Counted from the stretch's first letter, positions 35,936 to 46,326 are shown. The stretch is DNA of 64,000 nt from an uncultured Balneola sp. (GCA_902529115.1 CABZVB010000006.1:37895-101894); one strand, 5' to 3'. The notes: generated from the letters alone by a model not told the origin. Made by a program: numbers and translations.

Positions 35936-37913
35936 TTGGGCATCTACACTAGTTAAGGAGTGCTATAAACAAGGTGTTAGAGATGCAGTTCTTTCTCCGG
36001 GTTCCCGAAATACTTCTATTGTACTTGCGCTTACTTATTTTCCAGGGATACGGTGTATTTCTGTAATTGATGAAAGATCTGCTGGCTTCGTAGCATTAGG
36101 AATGTCAAAAGTCACCAAAAGACCCACACTACTTTGCTGTACATCTGGAACAGCTGGAGCGAATTATTACCCTGCTATTATTGAGGCATATCAATCCTCG
36201 GTACCACTCGTTGCCCTCACCGCCGATCGGCCAGCACACTTGCAACAGGTTGGAGCATCACAAACCATTCAACAAAAGAATCTATTTGGTTCTCATGTTT
36301 TAGATTTTATCCAGCTACCAGAAACAAGCAGTAAAAAGCAACTTCTTTTAAATGGGCAAAAAGAATTTTCGCGTGCAATTCAGTTGGCCAATTCGGGTGG
36401 GCCTGTTCATGTGAATGCTCCTTTTAATAAGCCTTTTGAGCCTACATCAGTGCAGCTCAGCGAATATGTTGTGGACAGCAAAATATTGGTTTTGAAAACG
36501 GAAAAAGATATTTCTAGCTCATTACCTGACCTCCCAACATATCGTATACTGCGCCCTGAATTAGTTGATATGCCCACTAAAACTAAAGTGATATCCTCTA
36601 GCGTTGAGGGTAATCTTTCTTTTGCTGACGTCCCACAACACCATAACCACTTATCGAAAGAAGCAAAGCAAATAATAAATCCTGTTCAAGTACAAAATCT
36701 ATATTCGGAGATGCACAGACCCTTAATTTTCATAGGCTCAGATCCTACTCCTTTTCAATGGTTTCGTCTGCTACCTAAACTTGCAAAACATCCAAATGCC
36801 CGAATTATTTTAGAGGCTGGTGCATCCATGTACGGTTGGGATTTTGAAGCGTTAAATGTAGTTCATAGCAAAGTCATCTTGGGATATGAAAAATTGCTGT
36901 ATAATTCAAAAAATCTCAAATCATCTCCAATCAATTCATTCGATGGGATTATTCGCTTAGGAAAGGAAACGCTAAACCCAGCTTTAGCTTGCTTTTTTTC
37001 TGAGAATAAGCATCTCACTCAACTGCGATTTATCACACATGAACCTTATGAGGATGCATTAGCTAGTCAACCTTATTTTATCACTCCAGAAGTAGCTTTT
37101 TCTTTGGTTGACTTACAAAATAAACATAACCAAATTACTTCTAAAAAATGGCATAGTACATTAGATGAACTAAACAAAGAATATTTAGAGCAATTGGCGG
37201 AGCATTTCAATCAAAGCCAAAATAATACACTTACTGATGGAGCTGTTTTTTATCGATTAAGTAAAATTCTCCCGTCAACCACTCCTATTTTTTTATCTAA
37301 CTCTTTTCCTGTTCGTGATCAAGCATTATTTGCTCCAATGTGGTCGGTTGACAATCCCTTGATATCACAACGTGGTGCAGCAGGAATCGATGGGATTAGT
37401 TCAACCGCTCTAGGGGTATCATTATCCTGCCAGCTACCCACTGCCGTTATAACAGGCGATATTGCTTTTTTGTATGATATCAATGCTCTTTTATCTGCTA
37501 GATTGATCACCAAACCATTGATTATTTTTGTTATTAATAATGGAGGCGGGAATATTTTTAGTAGCCTTCCTATTAAAGAAGCAGCTCCAGACAGTATGGA
37601 TTGGTTTATAACCCCGCAACAAGTATCCATCGAACATCTTGCGCGAAGCTACGGATTGAACTATTCAAAGATTGTCAATTCCAATCAACTTTGGGATAAC
37701 GATTGGGCTGAAAAAGTCAAGGAATTACTTAAAGTACATACTTTGATCCATTCGAGTACCATTCAGGCAGAAGATGATAAATTTAAAAGAGGTCCAGAAG
37801 AAATAAACCAAGCCTATCATACATCAATTAATGCTGCTTTAAATGTTAAGATTGTTGAGTTTATCACCAATAGTAAAGCATCCATTGCTGAGCGTAATGA
37901 TTTTAGGAAGTAA
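35913..37913 (+). CDS. menD: 2-succinyl-5-enolpyruvyl-6-hydroxy-3-cyclohexene-1-carboxylate synthase
   Basis: Thiamine-diphosphate enzyme joining isochorismate and 2-oxoglutarate. The N-terminal Pyr domain is typical (AVLSPGSRNTSIVLAL; DERSAGFVALGMSK; CTSGTAGANYYPAIIEAY; LTADRPAHLQQVGASQTI). The C-terminal PP domain has QRGAAGIDGISSTALGVSL and GDIAFLYDINALLSARLI ... IFVINNGGGNIFSSLPI, the ThDP-Mg motif. The start is placed at Met 35913 (MQKTLSFSWAS), overlapping menF by 23 bp. About 666 residues, on the long side for MenD. One base separates its stop from the menH start. Confidence 0.97.
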   Translation: MQKTLSFSWASTLVKECYKQGVRDAVLSPGSRNTSIVLALTYFPGIRCISVIDERSAGFVALGMSKVTKRPTLLCCTSGTAGANYYPAIIEAYQSSVPLVALTADRPAHLQQVGASQTIQQKNLFGSHVLDFIQLPETSSKKQLLLNGQKEFSRAIQLANSGGPVHVNAPFNKPFEPTSVQLSEYVVDSKILVLKTEKDISSSLPDLPTYRILRPELVDMPTKTKVISSSVEGNLSFADVPQHHNHLSKEAKQIINPVQVQNLYSEMHRPLIFIGSDPTPFQWFRLLPKLAKHPNARIILEAGASMYGWDFEALNVVHSKVILGYEKLLYNSKNLKSSPINSFDGIIRLGKETLNPALACFFSENKHLTQLRFITHEPYEDALASQPYFITPEVAFSLVDLQNKHNQITSKKWHSTLDELNKEYLEQLAEHFNQSQNNTLTDGAVFYRLSKILPSTTPIFLSNSFPVRDQALFAPMWSVDNPLISQRGAAGIDGISSTALGVSLSCQLPTAVITGDIAFLYDINALLSARLITKPLIIFVINNGGGNIFSSLPIKEAAPDSMDWFITPQQVSIEHLARSYGLNYSKIVNSNQLWDNDWAEKVKELLKVHTLIHSSTIQAEDDKFKRGPEEINQAYHTSINAALNVKIVEFITNSKASIAERNDFRK

Positions 37914-37914
37914 T

Positions 37915-38733
37915 ATGGAAGGATATTACCAACAAGTGCGAGGGCTGCAATATTATTACATTACAAAAGGGCATGGAAAACAAGATGTAATTTTTTTGCA
38001 TGGTTTTTTAGGATCACATGCAATTTTTCTAGAAGGTTTATTAGAGACCGATTTAATAGATACACACCGGCTTATTTTGATGGATTTACTTGGGCATGGA
38101 GCCACCGAGGGTGCCGAATTACACTACCGATTTTCAGCAAAAGAACAAGTAGCTGACTTGGCTCATTTTATACGCCATCATTGCCAAAAACCAGTCATTT
38201 TGTGTGGATACAGTATGGGAGCACGACTTGCGCTTTCTTTAGCAATTCAGCATCCTAACTTGTGTAGAGGATTAGTACTTGAGAGTGGTCATTTTGGAAT
38301 TTGTACGGAGACAGAGCGTCAAAGCAGACAAAGTCTGGACGCCCAAAGAGCAGATCAAATAAAGTCAGACTATTCCTCTTTTTTGCAGTATTGGGAAGAT
38401 ATTTCACTATTTAATTCGCCCAATGCACGAATGCTCAATTCGGCCTACAGAGATATTCAAAAGACGCAGCAACCTATCTGGATTACTAATAGCCTCTTAG
38501 GATTTGGGGCAGGTACCATGCCTTGTCTAGAAAACCGACTCACTAGACTTCGTATGCCCGTTCTTCTTTTGGTGGGAGAAGATGATTCAAAATTTAAAGC
38601 GATTAACCAGAGAATGCATCTAATACTACCTTCTTCTTATCTTAGCATTGTAAATAGAGCAGGCCACCGCGTTCACTGGGATGCCCCTAAAGCTTGGCAA
38701 AAAGAAATTGAACTTTTTATTTCCCTGTTATAA
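37915..38733 (+). CDS. menH: MenH-type alpha/beta hydrolase (SHCHC synthase)
   Basis: An alpha/beta hydrolase, probably 2-succinyl-6-hydroxy-2,4-cyclohexadiene-1-carboxylate synthase, acting right after MenD. It shows VIFLHGFLGSHAIF (oxyanion region), nucleophile Ser in LCGYSMGARLAL, acid Asp in LLVGEDDSKF and His in RAGHRVHWDAP. The frame extends upstream into menD to 37843, but Met 37915 (MEGYYQQVRGLQ) follows the menD stop directly and gives the standard fold start. The function call relies partly on context. Confidence 0.9.
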   Translation: MEGYYQQVRGLQYYYITKGHGKQDVIFLHGFLGSHAIFLEGLLETDLIDTHRLILMDLLGHGATEGAELHYRFSAKEQVADLAHFIRHHCQKPVILCGYSMGARLALSLAIQHPNLCRGLVLESGHFGICTETERQSRQSLDAQRADQIKSDYSSFLQYWEDISLFNSPNARMLNSAYRDIQKTQQPIWITNSLLGFGAGTMPCLENRLTRLRMPVLLLVGEDDSKFKAINQRMHLILPSSYLSIVNRAGHRVHWDAPKAWQKEIELFISLL

Positions 38734-38769
38734 CCAACCCTGCAAATTGTAAATCAAAAAGGATTATTT

Positions 38770-39609
38770 ATGAGTAAATGGACTTCTAAAAAAGCATATG
38801 AAGACATAACCTATACCACTAGAAATGGTGTGGCGCGCATCGCTTTTAACCGTCCAGAGGTGCGTAATGCCTTTCGCCCAAAAACTGTTTTTGAATTATA
38901 TGAAGCACTACTAGATGCAAAAGAAGACAACAGTATTGGCGTTGTCTTACTTTCTGGTGAAGGTCCTTCACCAAAAGATGGGGGCTGGGCTTTTTGCTCT
39001 GGTGGTGATCAACGAGTGCGTGCAGAAACCGGATACAAGGCTGAAGATGGGATCCCCAGATTGAATATTTTGGAAGTTCAGCGACTTATCCGATTTATGC
39101 CAAAGGTGGTTATTGCTGTAGTACCTGGATGGGCGGTAGGTGGCGGCCATAGTTTGCATGTAACATGCGATCTTACACTTGCGAGCCAGGAACATGCCAT
39201 CTTCAAGCAAACTGATACCGATGTTGCAAGTTTTGATGGGGGGTTTGGCTCAGCCTACCTTGCCCGTCAAGTAGGACAAAAAAGAGCTCGGGAAATTTTT
39301 TTCTTAGGCAGAAACTATTCAGCTCAAGAAGCCTTCGAAATGGGAATGATTAATGCTGTAATACCTCATAATGAGCTCGAAAAAACTGCTTATCAGTGGG
39401 CGCAAGAAATCCTACAAAAAAGCCCAACAGCAACTAAAATGGTAAAATTCGCTTTTAACCTGATCGATGATGGACTAGTTGGCCAACAAGTTTTTTCCGG
39501 TGAGGCGACTCGACTAGCTTATATGACTGAAGAGGCTGAAGAAGGTAAAAATGCTTTTTTGGAGAAAAGAGAACCGAATTGGGAAAAGTTCAAACGCTCA
39601 CCTTCTTAG
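38770..39609 (+). CDS. menB: 1,4-dihydroxy-2-naphthoyl-CoA synthase
   Basis: Crotonase-fold enzyme that cyclises o-succinylbenzoyl-CoA. Motifs: RNGVARIAFNRPEVRNAFRPKTV, GWAFCSGGDQRVR, VVPGWAVGGGHSLHVTCDLTLAS, TDTDVASFDGGFGSAYLARQVG and KREPNWEKF at the C-terminus. These are diagnostic for MenB rather than generic enoyl-CoA hydratase. 279 residues, normal. It is 36 bp after menH and convergent with dnaJ. menC, menE and menA are not in the window. Confidence 0.97.
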   Translation: MSKWTSKKAYEDITYTTRNGVARIAFNRPEVRNAFRPKTVFELYEALLDAKEDNSIGVVLLSGEGPSPKDGGWAFCSGGDQRVRAETGYKAEDGIPRLNILEVQRLIRFMPKVVIAVVPGWAVGGGHSLHVTCDLTLASQEHAIFKQTDTDVASFDGGFGSAYLARQVGQKRAREIFFLGRNYSAQEAFEMGMINAVIPHNELEKTAYQWAQEILQKSPTATKMVKFAFNLIDDGLVGQQVFSGEATRLAYMTEEAEEGKNAFLEKREPNWEKFKRSPS

Positions 39610-39637
39610 TCAGAAACAGAGCTGTCTTGTAGTATTA

Positions 39638-40813
39638 TTACCCTCCAAACACATCTTTCATTTTCGAAAAGAAACCCTTTTCCTCTTCGGTTTGATTCGA
39701 GATAGCGAAGTTATCATTTCCCTGCAAACTCTCAATAGCAGTTCGCTCTTTATCAGTCAGTTTTTTTGGAATGTACACGTTCAACCTAACATACTGATCT
39801 CCCTCTCCCGAACGATTCAGTCCAATTATTCCTTTACCTCGCATTCTAAGCATCTTTCCAGGTTGCGTACCTTCTTCTATGCGTAATTTAGCCTTACCCT
39901 TCAAAGTTGGTACTTCTAATTCCGCACCCAAGACTGCCTGAGGGACAGTTAGGGTAAGATCGTAGTAAATATTGTTTCCATCTCGCTTAAAGTGCTCATG
40001 TGGAGTTTCTTGGATGAGTACAATTAGGTCACCAGCAGAACCACCACGACGACCCGCATTCCCCTGATCTCGGAGAGTCAGATAATTTCCATCAGAAACA
40101 CCCGACGGTATATTTATCTTTATTGTCTCTTCGCCATTTGTACGTCCTTCGCCCGAACATGAAGTACATTTATTTCGGATAATCCGCCCTTCACCTTGAC
40201 AGGTAGGACAAGCCTGAACGTTGACCATTTGACCTAACATAGTACGTGTAACTTGTCGCACTTCACCTAATCCATTACAGGTACTACAGGTTTCAAAATC
40301 TGAATTACTTGCCGCACCAGTACCAGAACAAGTGCTACATACTAGTTGCTTTTTTACTTTTAGCTTTTTTTCAGTGCCAAATGCTATTTCTTCTAAACTA
40401 AGTGGAATTCTAATCTTTAAATCTGACCCAGGAGTCCCTGGTTCTCTTCTACGGCCACGAGAACGACTCCTACCTCCACCACTAAAGATGTCTTCACCAA
40501 AAAACCCACCTCCAAAAATATCCCCAAAACGGCTAAAGATATCTTCAACATCAAAATCCATATTACCACCACCAAAGCCTCCTTGTCCACCAATTCCTGC
40601 GTGGCCAAATTGGTCATACTGCGCTCTTTTTTTAGGATCCTGCAGTATCTCATAAGCCTCTGCGGCCTCCTTGAACTTTTTTTCAGCATCGTCATCTCCT
40701 TTGTTTCTATCGGGATGATACTTCATTGCAAGTTTACGGTAAGCTTTTTTTAATTCAGCCTCACCCACCCCTTTTGAAACTCCCAATACTTCGTAATAGT
40801 CGCGTTTAGACAT
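39638..40813 (-). CDS. dnaJ: chaperone DnaJ
   Basis: Type I Hsp40 co-chaperone of DnaK, 391 residues. The J domain ([37 protein letters not shown], with HPD) is followed by a Gly/Phe-rich stretch. Four zinc-binding repeats come next ([32 protein letters not shown]), then the C-terminal substrate domains ([18 protein letters not shown]). It lies 38 bp downstream of grpE, its usual partner. No dnaK in the window. Confidence 0.98.
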   Translation of the reverse strand: MSKRDYYEVLGVSKGVGEAELKKAYRKLAMKYHPDRNKGDDDAEKKFKEAAEAYEILQDPKKRAQYDQFGHAGIGGQGGFGGGNMDFDVEDIFSRFGDIFGGGFFGEDIFSGGGRSRSRGRRREPGTPGSDLKIRIPLSLEEIAFGTEKKLKVKKQLVCSTCSGTGAASNSDFETCSTCNGLGEVRQVTRTMLGQMVNVQACPTCQGEGRIIRNKCTSCSGEGRTNGEETIKINIPSGVSDGNYLTLRDQGNAGRRGGSAGDLIVLIQETPHEHFKRDGNNIYYDLTLTVPQAVLGAELEVPTLKGKAKLRIEEGTQPGKMLRMRGKGIIGLNRSGEGDQYVRLNVYIPKKLTDKERTAIESLQGNDNFAISNQTEEEKGFFSKMKDVFGG

Positions 40814-40851
40814 GTATTCTCTATTTATAGATGACTTGGTTTAGACTACTT

Positions 40852-41568
40852 TTATTCGCTGACAATGACTTTTGCATGTTTGATAACTCGGTTGCCTATT
40901 TTATATCCAGTTTCGAGCACTTGTAGTACAGTATTGCTAGGGATTTTTGGGTCTTCAGTAGGTTGTCGTAACATTGCATCATGGAAATCTACATCAAAGG
41001 GTACTTGAGCCTGGTTAATTAGTTCAACGCCATACCGCTCGAAGAGTTGTTTAAATTTAGAAGCAACCATTTGCACACCTTGAAGAAAATTATCGTCGAT
41101 TTTTGTGCTTGCAGAGGCCTCTAATGTACGGTTCATATCTTCTGCAATGGGAATAATCTCTTGTAAAGCTTGGATACGTGCATCCTCAAACAAACTAATT
41201 CGTTCTTTTTGGACTCTCTTTCGCACATTCTCTAACTCGGCTGCTTTACGGAGCAGGGTATCTTTTGTATTTGCTAGGTCTAGTTGTAATTGGGCTACTA
41301 AATCAAGTTCTTCCTCCCCATTAGCCTCGTCAGTTTCTACTTCATCTGTGGTAAGTTCAGTATTCAGATCTATTGCAGCGCTGCCTTCTTCATCCGTTTT
41401 TGGTTCGATTGAATCTTTGTTAGCAGTTTCATTGTTAGTCGACTCATTACTTCTTAAATCTTTGTCTTGATTCATGTCTTCTTGAATGGAATCTTTTACG
41501 TTTTGTTTACTATTTTTCTGTGTACTGTCTTTCATCTTATCTAAATCGTTTCCTTTGTAAATATCCAT
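40852..41568 (-). CDS. grpE: nucleotide exchange factor GrpE
   Basis: DnaK nucleotide exchange factor. A long acidic, low-complexity N-terminus (about residues 1-85) precedes the coiled-coil and beta domain (LQLDLANTKDTLLRKAAELENVRKRVQKER ... FDVDFHDAMLRQPTEDPKIPSNTVLQVLETGYKIGNRVIKHAKVIVSE). Met 41568 or Met 41535 could start it. First gene of grpE-dnaJ. No CIRCE element was seen upstream, but direct and inverted AACTCAA repeats lie at 41628-41666. Confidence 0.95.
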   Translation of the reverse strand: MDIYKGNDLDKMKDSTQKNSKQNVKDSIQEDMNQDKDLRSNESTNNETANKDSIEPKTDEEGSAAIDLNTELTTDEVETDEANGEEELDLVAQLQLDLANTKDTLLRKAAELENVRKRVQKERISLFEDARIQALQEIIPIAEDMNRTLEASASTKIDDNFLQGVQMVASKFKQLFERYGVELINQAQVPFDVDFHDAMLRQPTEDPKIPSNTVLQVLETGYKIGNRVIKHAKVIVSE

Positions 41569-41627
41569 CCGCTTATCATCCAGTGATTTTATCTATGGTT
41601 AATGAGTCTGTGGATTTATTTATTACA

Positions 41628-41666
41628 TTGAGTTCGCAATTAGTATGCCAACCCAACTCAACTCAA
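41628..41666. repeat. AACTCAA direct and inverted repeats upstream of grpE
   Basis: TTGAGTT (41628-41634) is the inverse of AACTCAA at 41655-41661, and AACTCAA is repeated overlapping at 41660-41666. The element lies 60-98 bp before the grpE start. It could be a heat-shock operator, but 7-bp arms can occur by chance. Confidence 0.3.
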
Positions 41667-41725
41667 ACAAAGTGACAAAGTTACCCTTTTATTCATATAC
41701 ATTCTGACAATTTTGGAAAAAAAAA

Positions 41726-41751
41726 AAGCCCCTTCACATTCGAAGGGGCTT
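41726..41751 (-). terminator. rho-independent terminator of the SGNH lipoprotein/TonB receptor operon
   Basis: A 10-bp stem AAGCCCCTTC / GAAGGGGCTT with a 6-nt loop. Read on the minus strand it is followed by more than ten T residues (the A-run at about 41717-41727 on the plus strand). It lies about 40 bp past the stop of the lipoprotein gene at 41790. Confidence 0.92.
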
Positions 41752-41789
41752 AAAAATACATAGATTTGCTTTAGCGTCTAAGCACAAAC

Positions 41790-43394
41790 TTAAAAGGGAG
41801 CATAAATTGGCTCAAATGCTAGCGGATCAACTGTAGGTATAGTCGCCCCATACTTAGTATTTAAAACTTTGATTATTTCGTTAGCAAGCAGTGCTTGACC
41901 TCTGGGGTTTGGATGGACAAAATCAGTTGAGAAGACACTATTGTACAATTCTGCTTGTGTTAATGAGAGTGGTACAAGACTAACCCCACCTGACATAAAG
42001 CCAAGAACTCCATCAGCAGCTTGTACCCCTGCATTCCCCATACCAATGGCGGCAGCAATTTGGGGTGATAACCCAAACAGATCAGCCATTATAGGATGTA
42101 TGTCTACTAAATGTACATTTTCATAAGCACCTACTGCGGCGTTTATGGTAGCATTATATGCAAATGCATGATTCAAAATGTTTACCTGTTCTGCTGCTGT
42201 CAAAGTATATTGATCAGCAAGTGGTACAGACACGCCAGGAACACTTCCATCCTCTTGGGGTACACCAATCGTAAATATTGCGGTCAATGGAAAAATATCA
42301 GCGGGTATGCCTAGTGATGCTACGCCAGGTGATGCTTGACGCATACTAGCTATTCCCATAGCTGATAAATCAGTTAATGATTCATCAGTAATAACAGGTG
42401 CATTTGCCACGTCAGCGGTGAATGTAATTTTTCTCATCGCAGCTTCTTCAGCAGTAATCGCACCAGCTAGAACTACCTGATCTAATGCAGCATTGTATGC
42501 TCCATATGCTGCCACACTATTTAAGAAAGCTGCTGTAGGAGCATCAATAGAACCTGCTGGGAGTAGGTTTACACCTCCACTTAATTGAGTTGCCGCCTGA
42601 AAATATGGAAGTAAGGTCCACGGCGCTATATTTATAATTATTCCATGAGCACCATTGGCTGTAAGAGCAGCTAATGATGCATTAATCGCCGCAGTAAATG
42701 TTGCAGGATCGGTCAATGCACCAGTATTGGTAGGATCATATCCATCTACTGAGCCTCCACCTAATGCATACCCCAAAAGATCATTTCCTCCAGGCCATAT
42801 TGAGAAAAAAGTTGGACCACTTGCTGCAGCATCCCCTAATACGGTTGCTGTTGGTCCACTCATAAAAGCACCAAAAAGAGGATTTGCTTGTCCGTATCCT
42901 GCTACACCCATGTCAATTGCTCTAATGCCAGGCACTGAGAAATTATGTATTGGTGAGTTTGTGTTTAATGACACACCATCCCCAGCTTCAGGTACAAGTG
43001 CATCACCCAATGAGCCTTGACCTGTCGTTAAAAATGCCAGCGCTGCATTCAAGTCAATTGCAGTCCTACCTGTACCCTTTTCAGATACAATATTTGGATA
43101 ATTATATGGGACATTTGGGTCTACTTGTTGTAATTGTCTTGCTACAATAGTAGGGTACGCATTTTCTTGACCTGACTTAAAAAAGCCACCATCTTGATAT
43201 CCCGCAGTCATGGAAGCACCCAGCCAAACAAAGTTTGAAGTTTTATCTTCTAGATTTCCTAGGGTCAGGTTAGATTCCGTCGCATTTGACTTTATCCAAT
43301 CACTAGTGAGTGTATCTTCCGAACTACAATTAGCTAAAACAATGATAGCTAAAGCTAAGGTAGCGATGTGTTTAAATGTCTTAATACTATTCAT
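41790..43394 (-). CDS. SGNH/GDSL-type hydrolase lipoprotein
   Basis: A 534-residue predicted lipoprotein (LAIIVLANC, Cys23) of the SGNH esterase fold. Block I is FVWLGASMTAGY, with Ala replacing the usual Asp of GDS while keeping the serine. Block III is WPGGNDLLGY (the G-N pair), and block V is TDFVHPNPRGQALLANEI (the Asp-His pair). A large insertion rich in Ala, Gly and Thr occupies about residues 200-400. It lies 7 bp downstream of a TonB-dependent receptor gene, a pairing seen in Bacteroidota. It probably hydrolyses an ester at the cell surface or in the periplasm. Substrate unknown. Confidence 0.85.
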   Translation of the reverse strand: MNSIKTFKHIATLALAIIVLANCSSEDTLTSDWIKSNATESNLTLGNLEDKTSNFVWLGASMTAGYQDGGFFKSGQENAYPTIVARQLQQVDPNVPYNYPNIVSEKGTGRTAIDLNAALAFLTTGQGSLGDALVPEAGDGVSLNTNSPIHNFSVPGIRAIDMGVAGYGQANPLFGAFMSGPTATVLGDAAASGPTFFSIWPGGNDLLGYALGGGSVDGYDPTNTGALTDPATFTAAINASLAALTANGAHGIIINIAPWTLLPYFQAATQLSGGVNLLPAGSIDAPTAAFLNSVAAYGAYNAALDQVVLAGAITAEEAAMRKITFTADVANAPVITDESLTDLSAMGIASMRQASPGVASLGIPADIFPLTAIFTIGVPQEDGSVPGVSVPLADQYTLTAAEQVNILNHAFAYNATINAAVGAYENVHLVDIHPIMADLFGLSPQIAAAIGMGNAGVQAADGVLGFMSGGVSLVPLSLTQAELYNSVFSTDFVHPNPRGQALLANEIIKVLNTKYGATIPTVDPLAFEPIYAPF

Positions 43395-43401
43395 GATTTA
43401 A

Positions 43402-46326
43402 CTATCTGTTTAAAAGGTTTTCAAAATTAAGCTGTATATAATAAATGGCTCCAACATTTGGATTTGCAAATGAAGTTGTGTAACGCTCATTTAGAATATT
43501 AGATCCACCCATCTTTATACTAGCATTAAGTGCGGGTAGTGCATACGATATTTGCGCATCTAAGGTTTGAAAATCTGGCATTATACCAGAACCAATAGAC
43601 GACTGCCATAGATAAGCATCCTGCCATCTGTATGTCATGTTAAATCCAACTTTATCAGTCAGTTTTCTATTACTTAATGAGAAGTTATATCTCCACTCTG
43701 GCGTATTGAAAGCTACGTTATAAGTACGTTGTGTTAGGTCGTCTAAATCTTCAATTTTATTGTAAGTTGCATTACCAGATAATTTAAAGTTACCAAATAA
43801 CATAAGATCAGCACTTAACCCAAATCCATAAGTATTAACATCTTCATCCATATTAGTATCATAACCATATCTCTGTAGACCAATACCTTGGCCACCACCC
43901 GCAACAAAGACTTGTTGCAATTCAGAGCTATGTGCTACACCTTCTGATGTTGTGTACCCGGCAGGAATAGCCCCAGATCCAGTTAGTCCACCGGCTATTG
44001 AATATGCCTGAGTAACATCGATTTCAGCACCAAAATCTTGATAAGTACTATTGTAATAGTAAAGGTCTAAAAATAGTTTGCCATCAAATAGAATGCTTTT
44101 ATACCCAACTTCGAAGGTAGTAACCTTTTCTGTTTTGTATTCCTTATAAGCATCAGTAGCTACAACTAAGTCGCTAACATTTCCACTAGCTTGTGCAGCT
44201 TGGACACTCTCAGTGGTATAAACTGTGTTTTTATCCAAATTGTATCTGTCAGCAATTAATTCATTTCGACCAAGAAGGCGACGAGTAACAACATCTAAAT
44301 CAATATATTGATCTTGTGTAGTTGGCATTCTGAATCCTTTCTGAAAAGAAGCTCGAAGATTTTGATTATTCGCAAACTCCCATACAGCAGACGCTCTGGG
44401 TGATATTTGACCCTCAAAATTTTCGTTTTTATCGTATCTCATAGAAGTCTGTAATTTTAGACTTTTTGTAAGATCTCTTGAAAGTTGCATATAACCACCA
44501 TACTCATTGAAGGAAACCTCGTCACCATTATCATCTAGTGCAAAAAGTGTACCTTCAGAATTAAGCGCAAAAGTTCTAAAATTAGCTCCTACTAAAATGT
44601 TTGCAAACTTGATAGCCTCACCAAAGTTATAACTGCCTTCATAATGGTATAACGCTGATTTATCAAGGAACTTAGCTCCCCCCTCAGATATAGCTTTATT
44701 TCTAAATTCATTCATACTGGCTTTAAATACATCACTATCAGCAAGAGGTTGTGCTGCATTAGCAATTGTTCTCGCAAAATTATGAAGAGCTTCGTAGTCT
44801 GTGGCATTAAACGTAATTCCCGTAGGATTAGCACCCGTGGTATTACCACCTGTGAGACCATCAACATATGCTCCAAAATAAGCCGGTAAGTAATGTCTTT
44901 GATTGATAAGCGATGCTACAGTATTCGCAGCGTAAGAGTTTCCAGAGTTTTCTTGAGTTGTATAAGCTCGAACAGAAAAATTTGAACCACGTAATTCTAA
45001 TTTACCAGTCCATATTTCAAGATCATCTAAAATAAATCGATCGTTAGCAGTATAAACTGTATTACCCAAACCAGCATTGAACTGAGCGATCGCCTCAATT
45101 TTATCGTTTAATCTGTAATGTAATGCTGTACCTATTTTGATATTTTCAGCTGTATTATCAACGAATTCATTTTCTCGGTATCCATTAGGAGTAAAAGCTC
45201 CATTTGCACCATTAGGCAGTAAACTTCTAATAGCCATTAAAGAGCCTACTAGAGAAGGATCTGAAGCTGGGTTATTTATCGTAAGATCAGCAATAGTCCC
45301 AATATCGATTGCAAAATCACCGTAAGTATTGACCCCATCATAAACTCTATTATTGATCCTGTTACTTGCTAGGTTTCCTTCAACTGTAGCACCACTTTGA
45401 TCTCTATAATCTACGCCAACAAAGTCTTGAGCATTCAACCATGAGGCGCTTACTTTGAATGCGAATTTATTATTTATTGCTTGTGCATATCTAAACCCAG
45501 TATCCTGATATAAAGATGCCTCATGGTCAATACCATCCTGATGAGTTGTTCCAACCTTCGTACGAATATCTAATCCTTGATAATCGAAAGGACTTTTTGA
45601 ATTAAGCAACAGAATACCATTCATTGCATTAGGACCATATAGTGCTGATGCCGCCCCCGGTATTAATTCAACACTCTCTACATCTAACTCTGAAGCTCCT
45701 AAAATATTTCCAATAGGAAAATTTAATCCCGGTGCTTGACCATCAACGCCGTCAAGTAACTGCACAAATCTAGTATTACCATTAGAACCAAACCCTCTGG
45801 CATTTACAGAATTGAAAGTGATACTTTGCGTACTAAAATCAACACCTTTTACGTTACGCAAAGCGTCATAAAAAGACGTTGCTGCAGTGTTTTTAATATC
45901 TAGTATATCCATCTTTTCAATAGAAACAGGAGACTTAAGAATTGATTCTTCAACTCGAGAAGCAGATACTACAAGATCAGCTCCAAAAAATATCTGTTCC
46001 TCCATCACCACTTGTATGTCCGATACATTGTTGTCTTCTATAGCTATTTCTTGTGTTTGAAAACCTATGATTGAAAATTCTAATACAATAGGTGGATCTA
46101 TTTGAACTGTTAGGCTAAATTCACCATTCGAGTTGGTCGGAGTTCCTACAATTGTCCCTTGTACAACAACATTAACCCCTGCTAATGGGTCTCCGTCAAC
46201 GTCCAGTACTTGCCCTGAGACAGTTGTATTCATTTCTGGGTTGGAATTAATGGCATGTAGATTCGCTGTATTATATGCCAAAAAGACAACCGTTAACAGC
46301 ATCATTTGCCGCAGCATTTTACTCAT
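43402..46326 (-). CDS. TonB-dependent receptor with CarboxypepD_reg-like domain
   Basis: A 974-residue outer-membrane receptor. Signal peptide, then the regulatory-like domain (TTVSGQVLDVDGDPLAGVNVVVQGTIVGTPTNSNGEF), plug (SASRVEESILKSPVSIEKMDILDIKNTAATSFYDALRNVKG ... NARGFGSNG ... GAASALYGPNAMNGILLLNSKSP) and barrel ending in IYYIQLNFENLLNR. No SusD neighbour. The plug and barrel style resembles receptors paired with GDSL lipoproteins. A LacI-type operator (46433-46446) lies 107 bp upstream of the start. The substrate is not known. Confidence 0.93.
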   Translation of the reverse strand: MSKMLRQMMLLTVVFLAYNTANLHAINSNPEMNTTVSGQVLDVDGDPLAGVNVVVQGTIVGTPTNSNGEFSLTVQIDPPIVLEFSIIGFQTQEIAIEDNNVSDIQVVMEEQIFFGADLVVSASRVEESILKSPVSIEKMDILDIKNTAATSFYDALRNVKGVDFSTQSITFNSVNARGFGSNGNTRFVQLLDGVDGQAPGLNFPIGNILGASELDVESVELIPGAASALYGPNAMNGILLLNSKSPFDYQGLDIRTKVGTTHQDGIDHEASLYQDTGFRYAQAINNKFAFKVSASWLNAQDFVGVDYRDQSGATVEGNLASNRINNRVYDGVNTYGDFAIDIGTIADLTINNPASDPSLVGSLMAIRSLLPNGANGAFTPNGYRENEFVDNTAENIKIGTALHYRLNDKIEAIAQFNAGLGNTVYTANDRFILDDLEIWTGKLELRGSNFSVRAYTTQENSGNSYAANTVASLINQRHYLPAYFGAYVDGLTGGNTTGANPTGITFNATDYEALHNFARTIANAAQPLADSDVFKASMNEFRNKAISEGGAKFLDKSALYHYEGSYNFGEAIKFANILVGANFRTFALNSEGTLFALDDNGDEVSFNEYGGYMQLSRDLTKSLKLQTSMRYDKNENFEGQISPRASAVWEFANNQNLRASFQKGFRMPTTQDQYIDLDVVTRRLLGRNELIADRYNLDKNTVYTTESVQAAQASGNVSDLVVATDAYKEYKTEKVTTFEVGYKSILFDGKLFLDLYYYNSTYQDFGAEIDVTQAYSIAGGLTGSGAIPAGYTTSEGVAHSSELQQVFVAGGGQGIGLQRYGYDTNMDEDVNTYGFGLSADLMLFGNFKLSGNATYNKIEDLDDLTQRTYNVAFNTPEWRYNFSLSNRKLTDKVGFNMTYRWQDAYLWQSSIGSGIMPDFQTLDAQISYALPALNASIKMGGSNILNERYTTSFANPNVGAIYYIQLNFENLLNR

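Noticed and set aside
40332..40655. 107-codon plus-strand frame antisense to dnaJ
   Set aside because: Proline-rich artefact of the Gly/Phe-rich region of DnaJ read in antisense.
41105..41470. 121-codon plus-strand frame antisense to grpE
   Set aside because: Its Ser-rich composition mirrors the acidic low-complexity N-terminus of GrpE on the other strand.
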